A DNA stretch of 64,000 nucleotides from JANQRA01 sp035762545 (GTDB lineage Bacteria; Actinomycetota; Acidimicrobiia; Spongiisociales; ZC4RG35). The stretch is taken from positions 248,001 to 312,000 of the forward strand of contig DASTOM010000024.1 of assembly GCA_035762545.1 (NCBI GenBank), in the 5' to 3' direction. The notes beneath the pieces are model-generated. The model was not told the origin of the DNA, did no database searches, and saw only the letters and a list, made by a program, of their open reading frames with translations. The position numbers were made by a program, and so were the translations under genes. Shown here one piece after another: positions 30,355 through 38,472 of this stretch. Within the stretch, counting starts at the first letter, position 1. Every line of letters starts with the position of its first letter.

Positions 30355-31794
30355 TCAGCCGCTGCTCTTCGCCACTTCGGCGAGGAACTCGGCGTTCGAC
30401 TTGGTTGTCTTCAATCGATCAATGAGGAGCTCGATGGCTGCCCCGGGCTCGAGTGCCAGCAGCACTCTACGAAGCTTCCACACTTGATTGAGCTCGGTCC
30501 GGTCGAACAACAACTCTTCCTTACGTGTTCCCGAGGCCTCGATGTCGACTGCGGGGTAGATGCGCTTGTCAGCCAGCTTCCGGTCGAGCCTGAGCTCCAT
30601 GTTCCCGGTGCCCTTGAACTCCTCGAAGATGACCTCGTCCATCTTCGAGCCGGTCTCCACCAGGGCCGTCCCGAGAATGGTGAGCGAGCCACCCTCCTCG
30701 ATGTTTCGTGCTGCACCGAAGAACCGCTTCGGCGGGTATAGGGCTTGAGAGTCGACGCCACCGGACAGGATTCGGCCCGACGCCGGCGTCGCCAGGTTGT
30801 GGGCACGGGCCAAACGAGTGATCGAATCGAGCACGATGACGACGTCGGTGCCCATCTCGACGAGGCGCTTGGCCCTCTCGATGGCGAGCTCGGAGACTTG
30901 CGTGTGCTCCTCAGCGGGTCGGTCGAAGGTCGAGTAGATGACTTCGCCTTTCACCGACCGCTGCATGTCCGTGACCTCTTCAGGGCGCTCGTCGACGAGG
31001 ACAACCATGAGGTAACACTCGGGGTTGTTGGTGGTGATCGACTGGGCAACCTCTTGGAGGACCGTGGTCTTACCTGCCTTGGGCGGAGACACGATCAGGC
31101 CACGCTGTCCTTTCCCGATCGGAGAGATCAAGTCGATGATCCTGGTGAGGATGTTGTTCGACTTGCCCTCGACCTCGAGCCGAAGACGCTGGTCGGGGAA
31201 CAGGGGGGTCAGGCTCTCGAACTTGGGCCGACTCATGGCCTCGTCCGGGTCCATGCCATTGACCGTGGCGATCCGAACGACGGCAGGGAACTTCTCCTTG
31301 GAGCGCGGCGGGCGGATCGGGCCCGAGACGATGTCGCCTTTGCGGAGTCTGAACTTGCGGACCTGGTTGGCTGACACGTAGACGTCTTTGTCTCCAGACT
31401 TGTATCCGGTGACGCGCAGGAACCCGTATCCCTCGGGAAGGATGTCGAGGATGCCTTCGCGAACTTCGAGCTGGTCTTCGGGGACGCGCTCCTCATCGCG
31501 GCGACGCCTGTTGCGTTGGCGGCCGCCACCACCCTGGTTGTAGTCGCGATTGTCCCTGGAGTCGTCGTCCGAGTCCGAGTTGGAGCCGTCCTGGCCGTCG
31601 AACTTCTCGACGCGAGGTGTTGCCTTGGGAAGGTCGACCTCGTCGGTCGGCTTCGACTCGACTACCTCACCGGCATCCATGAGAGCGGCGATCAGCTTGG
31701 ACTTCTGGAGGCCATCGGTGTCGATACCGGCCGCGGAGGCAACCTCGCGAAGTTCGTCGATTGATTTGCTCTGGAGTTGAGCTCGTGTCGTCAT
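30355..31794 (-). CDS. rho: Transcription termination factor Rho
   Basis: 479 residues from ATG 31794 (AAGGAT just upstream). The N-terminal Rho_N helices (SIDELREVASAAGI) are followed by an actinobacterial-type disordered insertion (about residues 65-105) with alternating Asp/Asn and Arg runs. The RNA-binding cold-shock domain (GILDILPEGYGFLR) comes next, then the RecA-type motor with SPPKAGKTTVLQEVA, VLVDERPEEVTDM and VVIVLDSITRLARAHN. Rho is a hexameric helicase that terminates untranslated transcripts. Few intrinsic terminators with U-runs are visible in this window, so Rho may do much of the work (inference). A leader of about 125 nt precedes it. Confidence 0.96.
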   Translation of the reverse strand: MTTRAQLQSKSIDELREVASAAGIDTDGLQKSKLIAALMDAGEVVESKPTDEVDLPKATPRVEKFDGQDGSNSDSDDDSRDNRDYNQGGGGRQRNRRRRDEERVPEDQLEVREGILDILPEGYGFLRVTGYKSGDKDVYVSANQVRKFRLRKGDIVSGPIRPPRSKEKFPAVVRIATVNGMDPDEAMSRPKFESLTPLFPDQRLRLEVEGKSNNILTRIIDLISPIGKGQRGLIVSPPKAGKTTVLQEVAQSITTNNPECYLMVVLVDERPEEVTDMQRSVKGEVIYSTFDRPAEEHTQVSELAIERAKRLVEMGTDVVIVLDSITRLARAHNLATPASGRILSGGVDSQALYPPKRFFGAARNIEEGGSLTILGTALVETGSKMDEVIFEEFKGTGNMELRLDRKLADKRIYPAVDIEASGTRKEELLFDRTELNQVWKLRRVLLALEPGAAIELLIDRLKTTKSNAEFLAEVAKSSG

Positions 31795-31955
31795 TGGATC
31801 CTTAATCATCTGTCCCTCGACGGGAACGTTCGGATCGGAGGCTCCCCACTCATACGCAGGGCATTCACGCAGGAATACCTGGTGGTGTGGCGGGGATAGC
31901 AGGCACGTCTTGCGCCCGCTGACCCATATCGTAGTCGCTGGCGCAGGTAGCGCAA
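31795..31955 (-). promoter_or_regulatory. rho promoter and long 5' leader
   Basis: Minus strand: -35 TTGCGC (31955-31950), 16-bp spacer, -10 TACGAT (31933-31928), placing the start near 31921 and giving a leader of about 125 nt. A 20-codon ORF (MGQRAQDVPAI..., ATG 31927) lies there. Long rho leaders are often sites of Rho autoregulation; that is inference here. Confidence 0.4.
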
Positions 31956-31971
31956 AGCAGCCTCATCCTCG

Positions 31972-33162
31972 TTATCGGATTGCGTGCTCCAACTCTGAAA
32001 GACTTGGGTCGATTGTGATCTGACGCTCCTCGAGACCATCGAGCGACGGGAACCACTCCGGCGGATCTACGTCGTCGTCGAACTTGGACGGGTGGGCCGT
32101 GGCCACGATCAATTGAGGACGCTCGCTCCGGGTCTCGTCCCCCGCTCGCCATGCGGTAGCCGTGTGGGGGTCCAGGAGATATCCGTAGGTCTCTGACACG
32201 GCGGTGATCGTGTCCGAGATCTGGGCATCGGTCGACCAACTCGCCCGAAACTCCTTCATCGGGTCACCCTGAAAACGCTCCAGGTTGGATGGGACCTGGA
32301 TATCCATGGCTGGCGCCACGGTGGACATGACCACGGCCTGAGGCATGTGGCCGAGGTTGACCAGATCGCTCAGGCCGTGATTGGAGTTGTTGGCGATCGT
32401 GATCGTCTCGATCGGGGCACCCATCTGCCTGGCGACCCAGGCCGAGTACACATTGCCGAAGTTCCCGGTCGGCACGACGAGGTCGTAGGCGCCACCCATT
32501 CGGGCGGCGGCATGCACGTGGAAACCCGCCTGCGCGGCGATCCGGGTCCAGTTGATCGAGTTGACCGCCAGGAGGTGGGGGTATGCGACGAAGGCTTCCT
32601 TCACGAGACGCTGGCAGTCGTCGAACGTTCCCCGAACGGCGACGGCCTTCGTGTTCCGCTCGGCAACTGTCGTCATCTGTTTGCGCTGGAACTCGGAGAC
32701 CCGACCTTGGGGATAGAGGATGACCACCATGAGGTTCTCCCGACCGCGGCACGCTTCGATCGCCGCCGACCCGGTGTCGCCGCTGGTGGCGCCCAGGATC
32801 ACGCCGTCGTCGACCTCACGGTCGAGGAGTCGTCCCAGCACCTGAAGTGCGTGGTCCTTGAACGAGAGCGTCGGTCCCCAGAAGAGCTCGAGAACCTTCT
32901 TGTCGGCCACCTCGACGATCGGTGCCACCTCGGGGTGGTGGAACCGGGACGCCGCCTCGGCGACAACGTCTCGGGTGTCGGTCGCACCGAACAGCTCGAG
33001 TACGTTGGACACTGCTTCCTCGTAGGTCCAGGACTCCCAACCTTCGGGTAGGGCGGGGATTGTCTCAGGGACGAAGAGACCACCGTCGGGGGCAAGCCCG
33101 GTGACCAGCGCCTCGACGAAGTCGACCGGATCAGCCGCACCCCGAGTCGATACGTACTTCAT
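31972..33162 (-). CDS. thrC: Threonine synthase
   Basis: 396 residues. The start is YVSTRGAADPVDFVEALVTGLAPDGGLFVPE, typical of the shorter actinobacterial/yeast-like class. The PLP lysine lies in GPTLSFKDHALQ, and GATSGDTGSAAIEACRG binds the cofactor phosphate. GNFGNVYSAW is also conserved. It converts O-phosphohomoserine to threonine. Its start overlaps the upstream glycine-zipper gene by ATGA, which in turn overlaps a GNAT gene. Homoserine kinase and homoserine dehydrogenase are not in the window. Confidence 0.96.
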   Translation of the reverse strand: MKYVSTRGAADPVDFVEALVTGLAPDGGLFVPETIPALPEGWESWTYEEAVSNVLELFGATDTRDVVAEAASRFHHPEVAPIVEVADKKVLELFWGPTLSFKDHALQVLGRLLDREVDDGVILGATSGDTGSAAIEACRGRENLMVVILYPQGRVSEFQRKQMTTVAERNTKAVAVRGTFDDCQRLVKEAFVAYPHLLAVNSINWTRIAAQAGFHVHAAARMGGAYDLVVPTGNFGNVYSAWVARQMGAPIETITIANNSNHGLSDLVNLGHMPQAVVMSTVAPAMDIQVPSNLERFQGDPMKEFRASWSTDAQISDTITAVSETYGYLLDPHTATAWRAGDETRSERPQLIVATAHPSKFDDDVDPPEWFPSLDGLEERQITIDPSLSELEHAIR

Positions 33163-33335
33163 CGGCGAGTGGCCGCAACCCCGATGGCCAATCCGATTCC
33201 GGCCCCGATCGCGATCCAGAATGCCTCTCCAGTGGCGGCGAACATCGCAGCACCGGCCCCGGCACCCACACCGATCCCGGCACCGGTGGCCATCGTCCGC
33301 CGGTCGGGTTCCTTGTTGCCGTTGTCGTCAGTCAC
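33159..33335 (-). CDS. Small glycine-zipper membrane protein
   Basis: 58 residues from GTG 33335, whose GTGA overlaps the GNAT stop. A charged N-terminus (TDDNGNKEPDRRT) precedes two small-residue helices, GAGIGVGAGAGAAMFAA and FWIAIGAGIGLAIGVAA, with GxxxG-type spacing typical of glycine-zipper proteins. An upstream TTG would give 66 residues, but the GTGA overlap favours the shorter form. Coupling on both sides indicates it is truly expressed with thrC. Its function is unknown; membrane packing or a small pore is possible. Confidence 0.7.
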   Translation of the reverse strand: MTDDNGNKEPDRRTMATGAGIGVGAGAGAAMFAATGEAFWIAIGAGIGLAIGVAATRR

Positions 33336-33796
33336 GAGCTTGACGGTAGATCGAACCAATAGACACCAACCTCGAAGCCGGGAACGGGCTCGAACGACCT
33401 CTCCCGAGCAGCACCCATCTTTTCGTAGAAGCCGCTGGCCATGGGGTCAGAGACGATCATCATACGATCGCCCACTTCGGCGGCCTCGGCCACAGCGTGC
33501 TCCCACATGAGCCGGCCGAGGCCAGTTCCGATTCGCTCCACGATCTGGAACATTCGGAGGAGTTCGACATGGTCTGTCCGATCGATGATTTCGTAGAAGG
33601 CGACGACATCCCCGTCGTCTTCGACGACATACACATGACTCGCTCCGATGTCGTGACTCTCCAGGTCGTTGGCCAGCCCGTTGTATGCGTCGGGGAATTT
33701 CTCGTGGTGGCCCCAATGACGGATCCCGGCCAGCGTCATCTCATCCAAGAGTCCGGACTCTTCGGGCTCGACCGGGCGGAACGTGATCTCTCCCAT
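33332..33796 (-). CDS. GNAT family N-acetyltransferase
   Basis: 154 residues. The GNAT core has VYVVEDDGDVVAFYEI (beta-3/4), the acetyl-CoA loop region FQIVERIGTGLGRLMWEHAVAEA and the late strand DRMMIVSDPMASGFYEKMGA, which matches motif B. The pyrophosphate loop (IGTGLGR) resembles the Q/RxxGxG/A consensus. The acceptor is unknown. It leads a coupled set with the glycine-zipper protein and thrC and diverges from tRNA-Arg. Confidence 0.85.
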   Translation of the reverse strand: MGEITFRPVEPEESGLLDEMTLAGIRHWGHHEKFPDAYNGLANDLESHDIGASHVYVVEDDGDVVAFYEIIDRTDHVELLRMFQIVERIGTGLGRLMWEHAVAEAAEVGDRMMIVSDPMASGFYEKMGAARERSFEPVPGFEVGVYWFDLPSSS

Positions 33797-33865
33797 GGAG
33801 CGAGATTAGGGACAGGAGAGGAATCTGTTGTTCGCCCGGCGTCAGGCGTACCATTCAGATCTGTC

Positions 33866-33937
33866 GCCCCCGTAGCTCAGGGGATAGAGCACCGGCCTCC
33901 GGAGCCGGGTGCGCAGGTTCGAATCCTGCCGGGGGCA
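33866..33937 (+). tRNA. tRNA-Arg (anticodon CCG)
   Basis: A full cloverleaf: acceptor GCCCCCG/CGGGGGC, D-arm GCTC...GAGC, anticodon stem CCGGC/GCCGG with loop CTCCGGA (anticodon CCG), and T-arm CAGG-TTCGAAT-CCTG, with discriminator A. The 3' CCA is not encoded. It decodes CGG, a frequent Arg codon in this GC-rich genome. A hairpin CTGCGC-N8-GCGCAG (33982-34001) downstream may end the transcript. Confidence 0.96.
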
Positions 33938-34035
33938 CATAGCGGCTGATCGACTCGTCTGCGCTCACAGACCCTCCACTGCTGCGCCGTATGCAGCGCA
34001 GACACGGAGGTCGACCGCTCACCTTCGAGGCCAAC

Positions 34036-34230
34036 ATGAGCTCCCCTTCCGGATTCGCCTACACCACCCGCAAGAACGGTGAGGTGGTGATCACCCATCA
34101 CGGGCGTGATGCGGCTGTGCTCCGGGGTGAAGCTGCCCGCAGGTTCCTCGCTCGCGTCACTGACGGAGACGAACAGGAAATCATGGCGAGGGCGACGGGC
34201 AACTACAAACGGGGCAACGAACGCGGCTAG
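34036..34230 (+). CDS. Conserved small protein, unknown function
   Basis: 64 residues from ATG 34036. It has a conserved pattern recalled from uncharacterised bacterial proteins: FAYTTRKNGEVVITHHGRDAAVLRG, then AARRFLARV and the C-terminal MARATGNYKRGNERG. It is basic and probably single-domain with a beta-hairpin then helix. I know of no assigned function. The frame is open 15 codons further upstream, but the conserved part starts here. Its stop shares CTAG with the stop of the convergent membrane protein gene. Confidence 0.68.
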   Translation: MSSPSGFAYTTRKNGEVVITHHGRDAAVLRGEAARRFLARVTDGDEQEIMARATGNYKRGNERG

Positions 34231-34736
34231 GCGACGGTCGATCGCTCTTCGACGGCGGAAGCGAAGCGGGGATGCACCCCCCGGATCGTCAACCACCGAC
34301 GCGACGCGTCCAGGCTCAAGCGGGGTTCATTGCGAAGGCTTATGGCGACAAGCACCATGGTCAAGAGGACCGCCCCGATGGCCAGCGCCACGAAGACTTG
34401 GGAACCCGTGAGAGATGCGGCCAGGAGCATGGCCAATGCCCCCCCGACACCGAACGCGAAGATCCGCCAACGATCCCGCCGCTGGCGAGTCGCTATCTCG
34501 TGTGTGAAGGGAAGCCATCCCTCGATGTAGTTTCCCGGAGCGAAGCTGAAGAGCAACAGGATCAGCCATCCGATCGGACCCAGGAATAGCAGTAGCCATA
34601 CGAACGGATTGCCGAATCCGACGTTGGAGCGAAACTTCACCCGGTCGGTGGTGTCAGCCCCGCTGAACACACAGACGTCAGGAAGACGGTCGGCCGCATA
34701 GTCGTCGATGAAGACCCGGACGCTCACCCTTTTCAT
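34227..34736 (-). CDS. Uncharacterised membrane protein
   Basis: 169 residues. The N-terminal 35 residues have DDYAADRLPDVCVFSGADTTDRVKF, which looks like a small cytosolic beta domain. Two hydrophobic stretches follow (FVWLLLFLGPIGWLILLLFSF and, after a charged loop, FGVGGALAMLLAASL), then FVALAIGAVLLTMVLVAISL. About three membrane helices are predicted. No family is recognised. It is followed on the left only by the convergent 64-residue gene, and it lies 42 nt downstream of the ASCH gene. Confidence 0.68.
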   Translation of the reverse strand: MKRVSVRVFIDDYAADRLPDVCVFSGADTTDRVKFRSNVGFGNPFVWLLLFLGPIGWLILLLFSFAPGNYIEGWLPFTHEIATRQRRDRWRIFAFGVGGALAMLLAASLTGSQVFVALAIGAVLLTMVLVAISLRNEPRLSLDASRRWLTIRGVHPRFASAVEERSTVA

Positions 34737-34778
34737 GGCTCGATTCTACTTTTCCCGATCTCCACCCGAATAGTGGGA

Positions 34779-35360
34779 TCACTCCATCTTGAGACGCTTC
34801 AGAACTGCCCTTCCCCGCGGTGAAAGCTCGTACCCCGGTGAGTGACTTATGGTCAGACCGAGGCCTTTGAGTTTGGCTACGTCGTTCTTGAAGACCATCT
34901 TCTCCAGACCGAGACCGTCGGCGAGGTCCTGGGCGCGGACATGAGGTTTGTCGGCAATCAGACGTAAGAACTGGTTGGTCCACGGACCGCGCCTGCTGAC
35001 GAGGTCGAGACGCTCCAGACGAGCTCGGACTTCTTCGTAATCCGCATCCGACAGGTCGTCGTCGTTGCGGAGTGCCACCCTCGGATCTGGGACCACCCGC
35101 CCGAACTCGACCCGGTACACCTCACCCTCGGACTTCGCCGAGAGAAACGAAATCAACTCGTTGATATCGACCCCGGCACGGCGAGCATCCTCCCCGGTGA
35201 CCGATCCGAGTGGAACTACCTCGACCAGTTCTATCTCCAGCATCCCGACTTGTGTGCGCAGAGTTCCACCCGACTTCACGGTCGGTCTGGTCCACCTTCG
35301 GAAAGCGAGGTCGACGTCGCCGGCGACGATGCGGTCGAGTGTCTCCCTGCGAAGCAGCAT
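34779..35360 (-). CDS. ASCH domain protein with C-terminal winged-helix-like region
   Basis: 193 residues from ATG 35360. The N-terminal part (LLRRETLDRIVAGDVDLAFRRWTRPTVKSGGTLRTQVGMLEIELVEVV) is an ASCH fold, a PUA-like RNA-binding or N4-acetylcytidine-hydrolase-type domain. The C-terminal 70 residues (PWTNQFLRLIADKPHVRAQDLADGLG, then DVAKLKGLGLT and YELSPRGRAVLKRL) look like a winged helix. This combination suggests nucleic-acid binding. The long upstream open frame is in front of the promoter region and is not used. It diverges from ku with 57 bp between. Confidence 0.78.
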   Translation of the reverse strand: MLLRRETLDRIVAGDVDLAFRRWTRPTVKSGGTLRTQVGMLEIELVEVVPLGSVTGEDARRAGVDINELISFLSAKSEGEVYRVEFGRVVPDPRVALRNDDDLSDADYEEVRARLERLDLVSRRGPWTNQFLRLIADKPHVRAQDLADGLGLEKMVFKNDVAKLKGLGLTISHSPGYELSPRGRAVLKRLKME

Positions 35361-35405
35361 CGGCCGACGGTAACCCGGCCCGCGAAAACTGTCCGCAACA
35401 GCGCG

Positions 35406-35411
35406 TAGAGT
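35406..35411 (+). promoter_or_regulatory. Candidate -10 box of ku (leaderless)
   Basis: TAGAGT, 6 nt before the ku ATG at 35418. Confidence 0.4.
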
Positions 35412-35417
35412 TGGGGT

Positions 35418-36206
35418 ATGCCTAGAGCAATCTGGAAAGGCGCGATCAATTTCGGTCTGGTGACGATCCCGGTCGGGATGTACACCGCCACGGACAACAA
35501 GACCCCCAAGTTCAAGCAGCTGCGCAAGACCGACCACTCCCCGATCCGGTACAAGCGTGTGGCTGAGGCCGACGGCGAGGAAGTCCAATGGGACGACATC
35601 GTCAAGGGCTACGAGTTCGAGAAGGATCGTTACGTCGTTTTCACCGACGAGGAACTCGCGTCGGCACACCCCGATGGTGACAAGCTCGTCGATGTGATCC
35701 AGTTCGTCGACGAATCCGAGATCGACCCGATGATGTACCAGAAGTCCTACTACCTGGCACCGGAGAAGACCGGGATCAAGGCCTACCGCATTCTCAAGGA
35801 GGCATTGGAGGACAAAGGTCGCGTGGGCATCGCCAAGGTGTCCATCCGGGAGAAGCAACAGCTCGCCACGATTCGGGTCAAGGACGACGTGATCGTCATG
35901 GAGACGATGTACTGGCCGGACGAGATCCGTCAGGCCGAGTTCGACGAACTCGACGCCAACGTCGAGATTCGACCCGAAGAGGTCGAAATGGCCGGCACCA
36001 TCATCGACAACTTGACCCGTCCCTTCGATGGGGATGCCTTTGTCGACAAGACCCGAGAGGCGGTCGAAGAGCTGGCCAAGAAGAAGGTGGAGGGCGAGGA
36101 GATCGTCGCCCCGAGCTCACCGGAGCCGACCAAGGTCGTCGACCTACTCGAGGCCCTCAAGGCTTCGGTCGAGGCGACCAAGGAGAAGCAGGCCAAAGCC
36201 GGCTAA
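35418..36206 (+). CDS. ku: Non-homologous end-joining protein Ku
   Basis: 262 residues, normal for bacterial Ku. It opens ARAIWKGAINFGLVTIPVGMYTAT, the standard Ku start. The ring-forming middle has VQWDDIVKGYEFEKDRYVVFTDEEL, and the C-terminus is a lysine/glutamate-rich tail (SVEATKEKQAKAG) expected to recruit LigD-type ligase. Bacterial Ku homodimers thread onto broken DNA ends. A ligase of the LigD ligase-domain type is encoded about 9 kb away (45625-46569, opposite strand). No LigD polymerase or nuclease domain is in the window. Confidence 0.96.
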   Translation: MPRAIWKGAINFGLVTIPVGMYTATDNKTPKFKQLRKTDHSPIRYKRVAEADGEEVQWDDIVKGYEFEKDRYVVFTDEELASAHPDGDKLVDVIQFVDESEIDPMMYQKSYYLAPEKTGIKAYRILKEALEDKGRVGIAKVSIREKQQLATIRVKDDVIVMETMYWPDEIRQAEFDELDANVEIRPEEVEMAGTIIDNLTRPFDGDAFVDKTREAVEELAKKKVEGEEIVAPSSPEPTKVVDLLEALKASVEATKEKQAKAG

Positions 36207-36312
36207 TCGGTCGTGCAACAGGGTGCCTCCACGGCACGTGCTTGCACACTCGATGTAGGCCTGCAATCGATCGTGCGACAGGGTGCCGCTCCGAAAGGTG
36301 CCTGCACACTCG
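36207..36312. repeat. Two imperfect 46-bp direct repeats with hairpin potential after ku
   Basis: Copies at 36207-36252 and 36267-36312 (period 60 bp) match at 37 of 46 positions. Blocks are TCGTGC, ACAGGGTGCC and TGCACACTCG. Copy 1 can fold with GTGCAA/TTGCAC and an inner GTGCC/GGCAC stem. Copy 2 keeps GTGC/GCAC and gains CAGG/CCTG, suggesting compensatory change. They lie between convergent ku and a permease gene and probably serve as bidirectional terminators. Confidence 0.6.
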
Positions 36313-36334
36313 TTAGGGAGAGTTGAAACCCGGG

Positions 36335-37252
36335 TCAGCCCTTGACCGAGCCCGCCAGGAGACCGCGAACGAAGTAGCGCTGGAGTGACAGGAACACGAT
36401 CAGCGGGACCACCATAGAGACGAAGGCTGCGGCGGTGAGCAGGTGGAAGGCCTCGCCACGTGACCCGACGATCGAGGCCAGCTCGATGGTCAGTACTCCG
36501 ACGTCGGACGATGTCCCGAGAAACACTGCGGCGACCAGGAAGTCGTTCCATACCCAGAGAAACTGGAAGATGGCGAAGGACGCCAGTGCGGGCACCGATA
36601 GTGGGAGCACCAGTTTGGTGAATGCGGTGAACGGCGAGGCGCCGTCGATGTAGGCCGATTCGAAGATGTCTTGCGGGAGTTGGGAGATGAACCCATAGAG
36701 CAGGAAGACGGCAAGTGGCAGCCCGAACCCGGTGTGGGCCAGCCAGATCCCGATGAAGCTGCCGGTGAGACTGGTGGATTGGTAGATCTGGAGCAGTGGG
36801 ACCAGGGCGATCTGAAGGGGGACCACCAGTAGCCCGACGATGATGGCGAACAAGAGGCTCCGGCCCTTGAAACGCATCCAGGCGAACCCGTACGCGGCGA
36901 ACGCCGCCAGTGTGATCGGGATGACCGTCGCCGGGATGGTCACGATGAGGCTGTTGATGAAGGCGTCGAACATCCCGCCTGACGTCAGGACGTTCACGTA
37001 GTTGTCGATCGTCCAGTCGGTCTGGAACGGGTTGAACAGCGACGTCCACCATCCAGTCGAGCTGCTCTCCGACGAAGGGCGGAACGAGTTCACGAACAAC
37101 CCGAGAGTCGGGATGGTCCACATGATGACGATCACCACGACAGAGATGCGGACAAACCAACTGACTCGTTCGTTGCTCTCATTAGGCCCGCGACGGTTGC
37201 GCCGGGACCTGGTGACTTCCTTGGCCGTCTCTTTGTCCGCTACGACAGTCAT
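36335..37252 (-). CDS. Carbohydrate ABC transporter permease (MalG-like)
   Basis: 305 residues from ATG 37252, overlapping the previous permease stop by ATGA. There are six membrane helices. The EAA loop that docks the ATPase reads IFESAYIDGASPFTAFTKLVLPLSVPAL. The basic N-terminal tail and a first periplasmic loop (SLFNPFQTDWTIDNY) are typical of the MalG/AglG branch. It pairs with the upstream permease to form the channel for the sugar presented by the binding lipoprotein. The much longer frame running upstream in this register is a shadow of that upstream gene. Confidence 0.92.
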   Translation of the reverse strand: MTVVADKETAKEVTRSRRNRRGPNESNERVSWFVRISVVVIVIMWTIPTLGLFVNSFRPSSESSSTGWWTSLFNPFQTDWTIDNYVNVLTSGGMFDAFINSLIVTIPATVIPITLAAFAAYGFAWMRFKGRSLLFAIIVGLLVVPLQIALVPLLQIYQSTSLTGSFIGIWLAHTGFGLPLAVFLLYGFISQLPQDIFESAYIDGASPFTAFTKLVLPLSVPALASFAIFQFLWVWNDFLVAAVFLGTSSDVGVLTIELASIVGSRGEAFHLLTAAAFVSMVVPLIVFLSLQRYFVRGLLAGSVKG

Positions 37253-38460
37253 GCGCCGATCCCCTGCCTTCTCAGGTTGCGAAGGTTGACCACCATGATC
37301 GGAATCACGGCCACCAGCAGGATTACAGCCAGCGTGGCCGCGAATCCGAGGTTCCGGAATCGGAACATCTGCTGATACATCTCGACGGCGATCACCGACG
37401 TGTCGAGATTGCCGCCTGTGGTCACGAAGATCAGGTCGAACACCTTCAGCACGGCGATGGCGATCGTCGTATAAACGACGAGCAGGGCGCCTTTGATCGA
37501 AGGGATGGTGATCCTGTAGAAGATCTGACGCTCGGTGGCTCCGTCGATCCGAGCAGCCTCGGTCAGCTCCGTGGGCACTCCCTTGATCGCTGCGGAGAGC
37601 ACGACCATGGCAAACCCGACCTGGAGCCAGATCATGATCACCATCAGGGCGAAGTTGTTGATCGGGGTCTCGAACAGCCATGGGATGGGTTCGACCTCGG
37701 AGATGATCCCCCAGTCGACGAGGAAACCTCCCGCCCATACCCAGAACGAGTTGAGGATCCCGATCTGGGGCTGCCCCGCGGGTTTCCACGCGTACACGAA
37801 CTGCCAGATGACAGCGGCGCCGACGAACGAAATCGCTAGCGGCAGGAAGACGAACGACTTCGCCAGCGACTCGAGCTTGATCCGATCGACGAGACCGGCG
37901 AACACCAGACCGACGACGACCGAGACGATCGGGACGATGAGAAGCCACATCACGTTGTTCCGAAAGATGATGAGCATCTCGGGGTCGGTGAATGCCTGTG
38001 AGTAGTTGTAGAGGGCCCCTTCTCCCTCGGGTACGTCGGTGAAGCTCTGGGCGACGGTGCCGACTGCGGGGTAGATCAGATAGATCCCGACCACCAGGAG
38101 GGCGGGGACGACGAACAAGTACGGCCGGAGGACGTCGGTGGCCTTGCCGGGAAGGGCCTCGATGATGGTGTTGCCTGCGTAGAAGAGCGCCCAGATGCCG
38201 ATGACTCCGATGACGATGGCGATCAGGGCTTGGAGGAGTTTGGAGACCGTCGGCGAGAGGCCGGCGAACAGGTCGGGTTGGGTGAGAAGCCCGTATCCGT
38301 ACCACAGAACCGCCGCCACGACACCGACTATCAACAAGGCGCGCAGAACTTCGATGCCCTTGCGATTCACGGGTGCAGCTTGTACCGCCAGGTCACTCCT
38401 CCTCTGTTGTGCCGGGTTCGCGAGCGGGTCCCGGGTCCTTCGACCCGAGACCCTACTCAC
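37249..38460 (-). CDS. Carbohydrate ABC transporter permease (MalF-like)
   Basis: Up to 403 residues from GTG 38460. A GTG near codon 32 is an alternative start, and an AGGAGG lies between the two, so the start is uncertain. There are about eight hydrophobic helices, with two extra N-terminal ones (VLRALLIVGVVAAVLWYGYG and LQALIAIVIGVIGIWALFYAG). The EAA loop is LTEAARIDGATERQIFYRITIPSIKGALL. This larger architecture fits the AglF-type alpha-glucoside permeases. It follows the binding protein after 12 nt. Confidence 0.9.
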   Translation of the reverse strand: MSRVSGRRTRDPLANPAQQRRSDLAVQAAPVNRKGIEVLRALLIVGVVAAVLWYGYGLLTQPDLFAGLSPTVSKLLQALIAIVIGVIGIWALFYAGNTIIEALPGKATDVLRPYLFVVPALLVVGIYLIYPAVGTVAQSFTDVPEGEGALYNYSQAFTDPEMLIIFRNNVMWLLIVPIVSVVVGLVFAGLVDRIKLESLAKSFVFLPLAISFVGAAVIWQFVYAWKPAGQPQIGILNSFWVWAGGFLVDWGIISEVEPIPWLFETPINNFALMVIMIWLQVGFAMVVLSAAIKGVPTELTEAARIDGATERQIFYRITIPSIKGALLVVYTTIAIAVLKVFDLIFVTTGGNLDTSVIAVEMYQQMFRFRNLGFAATLAVILLVAVIPIMVVNLRNLRRQGIGA

Positions 38461-38472
38461 TTTGTCAGACCG

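Noticed and set aside
36335..38305. A 656-codon open frame extending the downstream permease far upstream
   Set aside because: The first 350 codons are Arg/His-rich and antiparallel in composition to the upstream permease gene read in another frame. The real start is ATG 37252 at the ATGA overlap.
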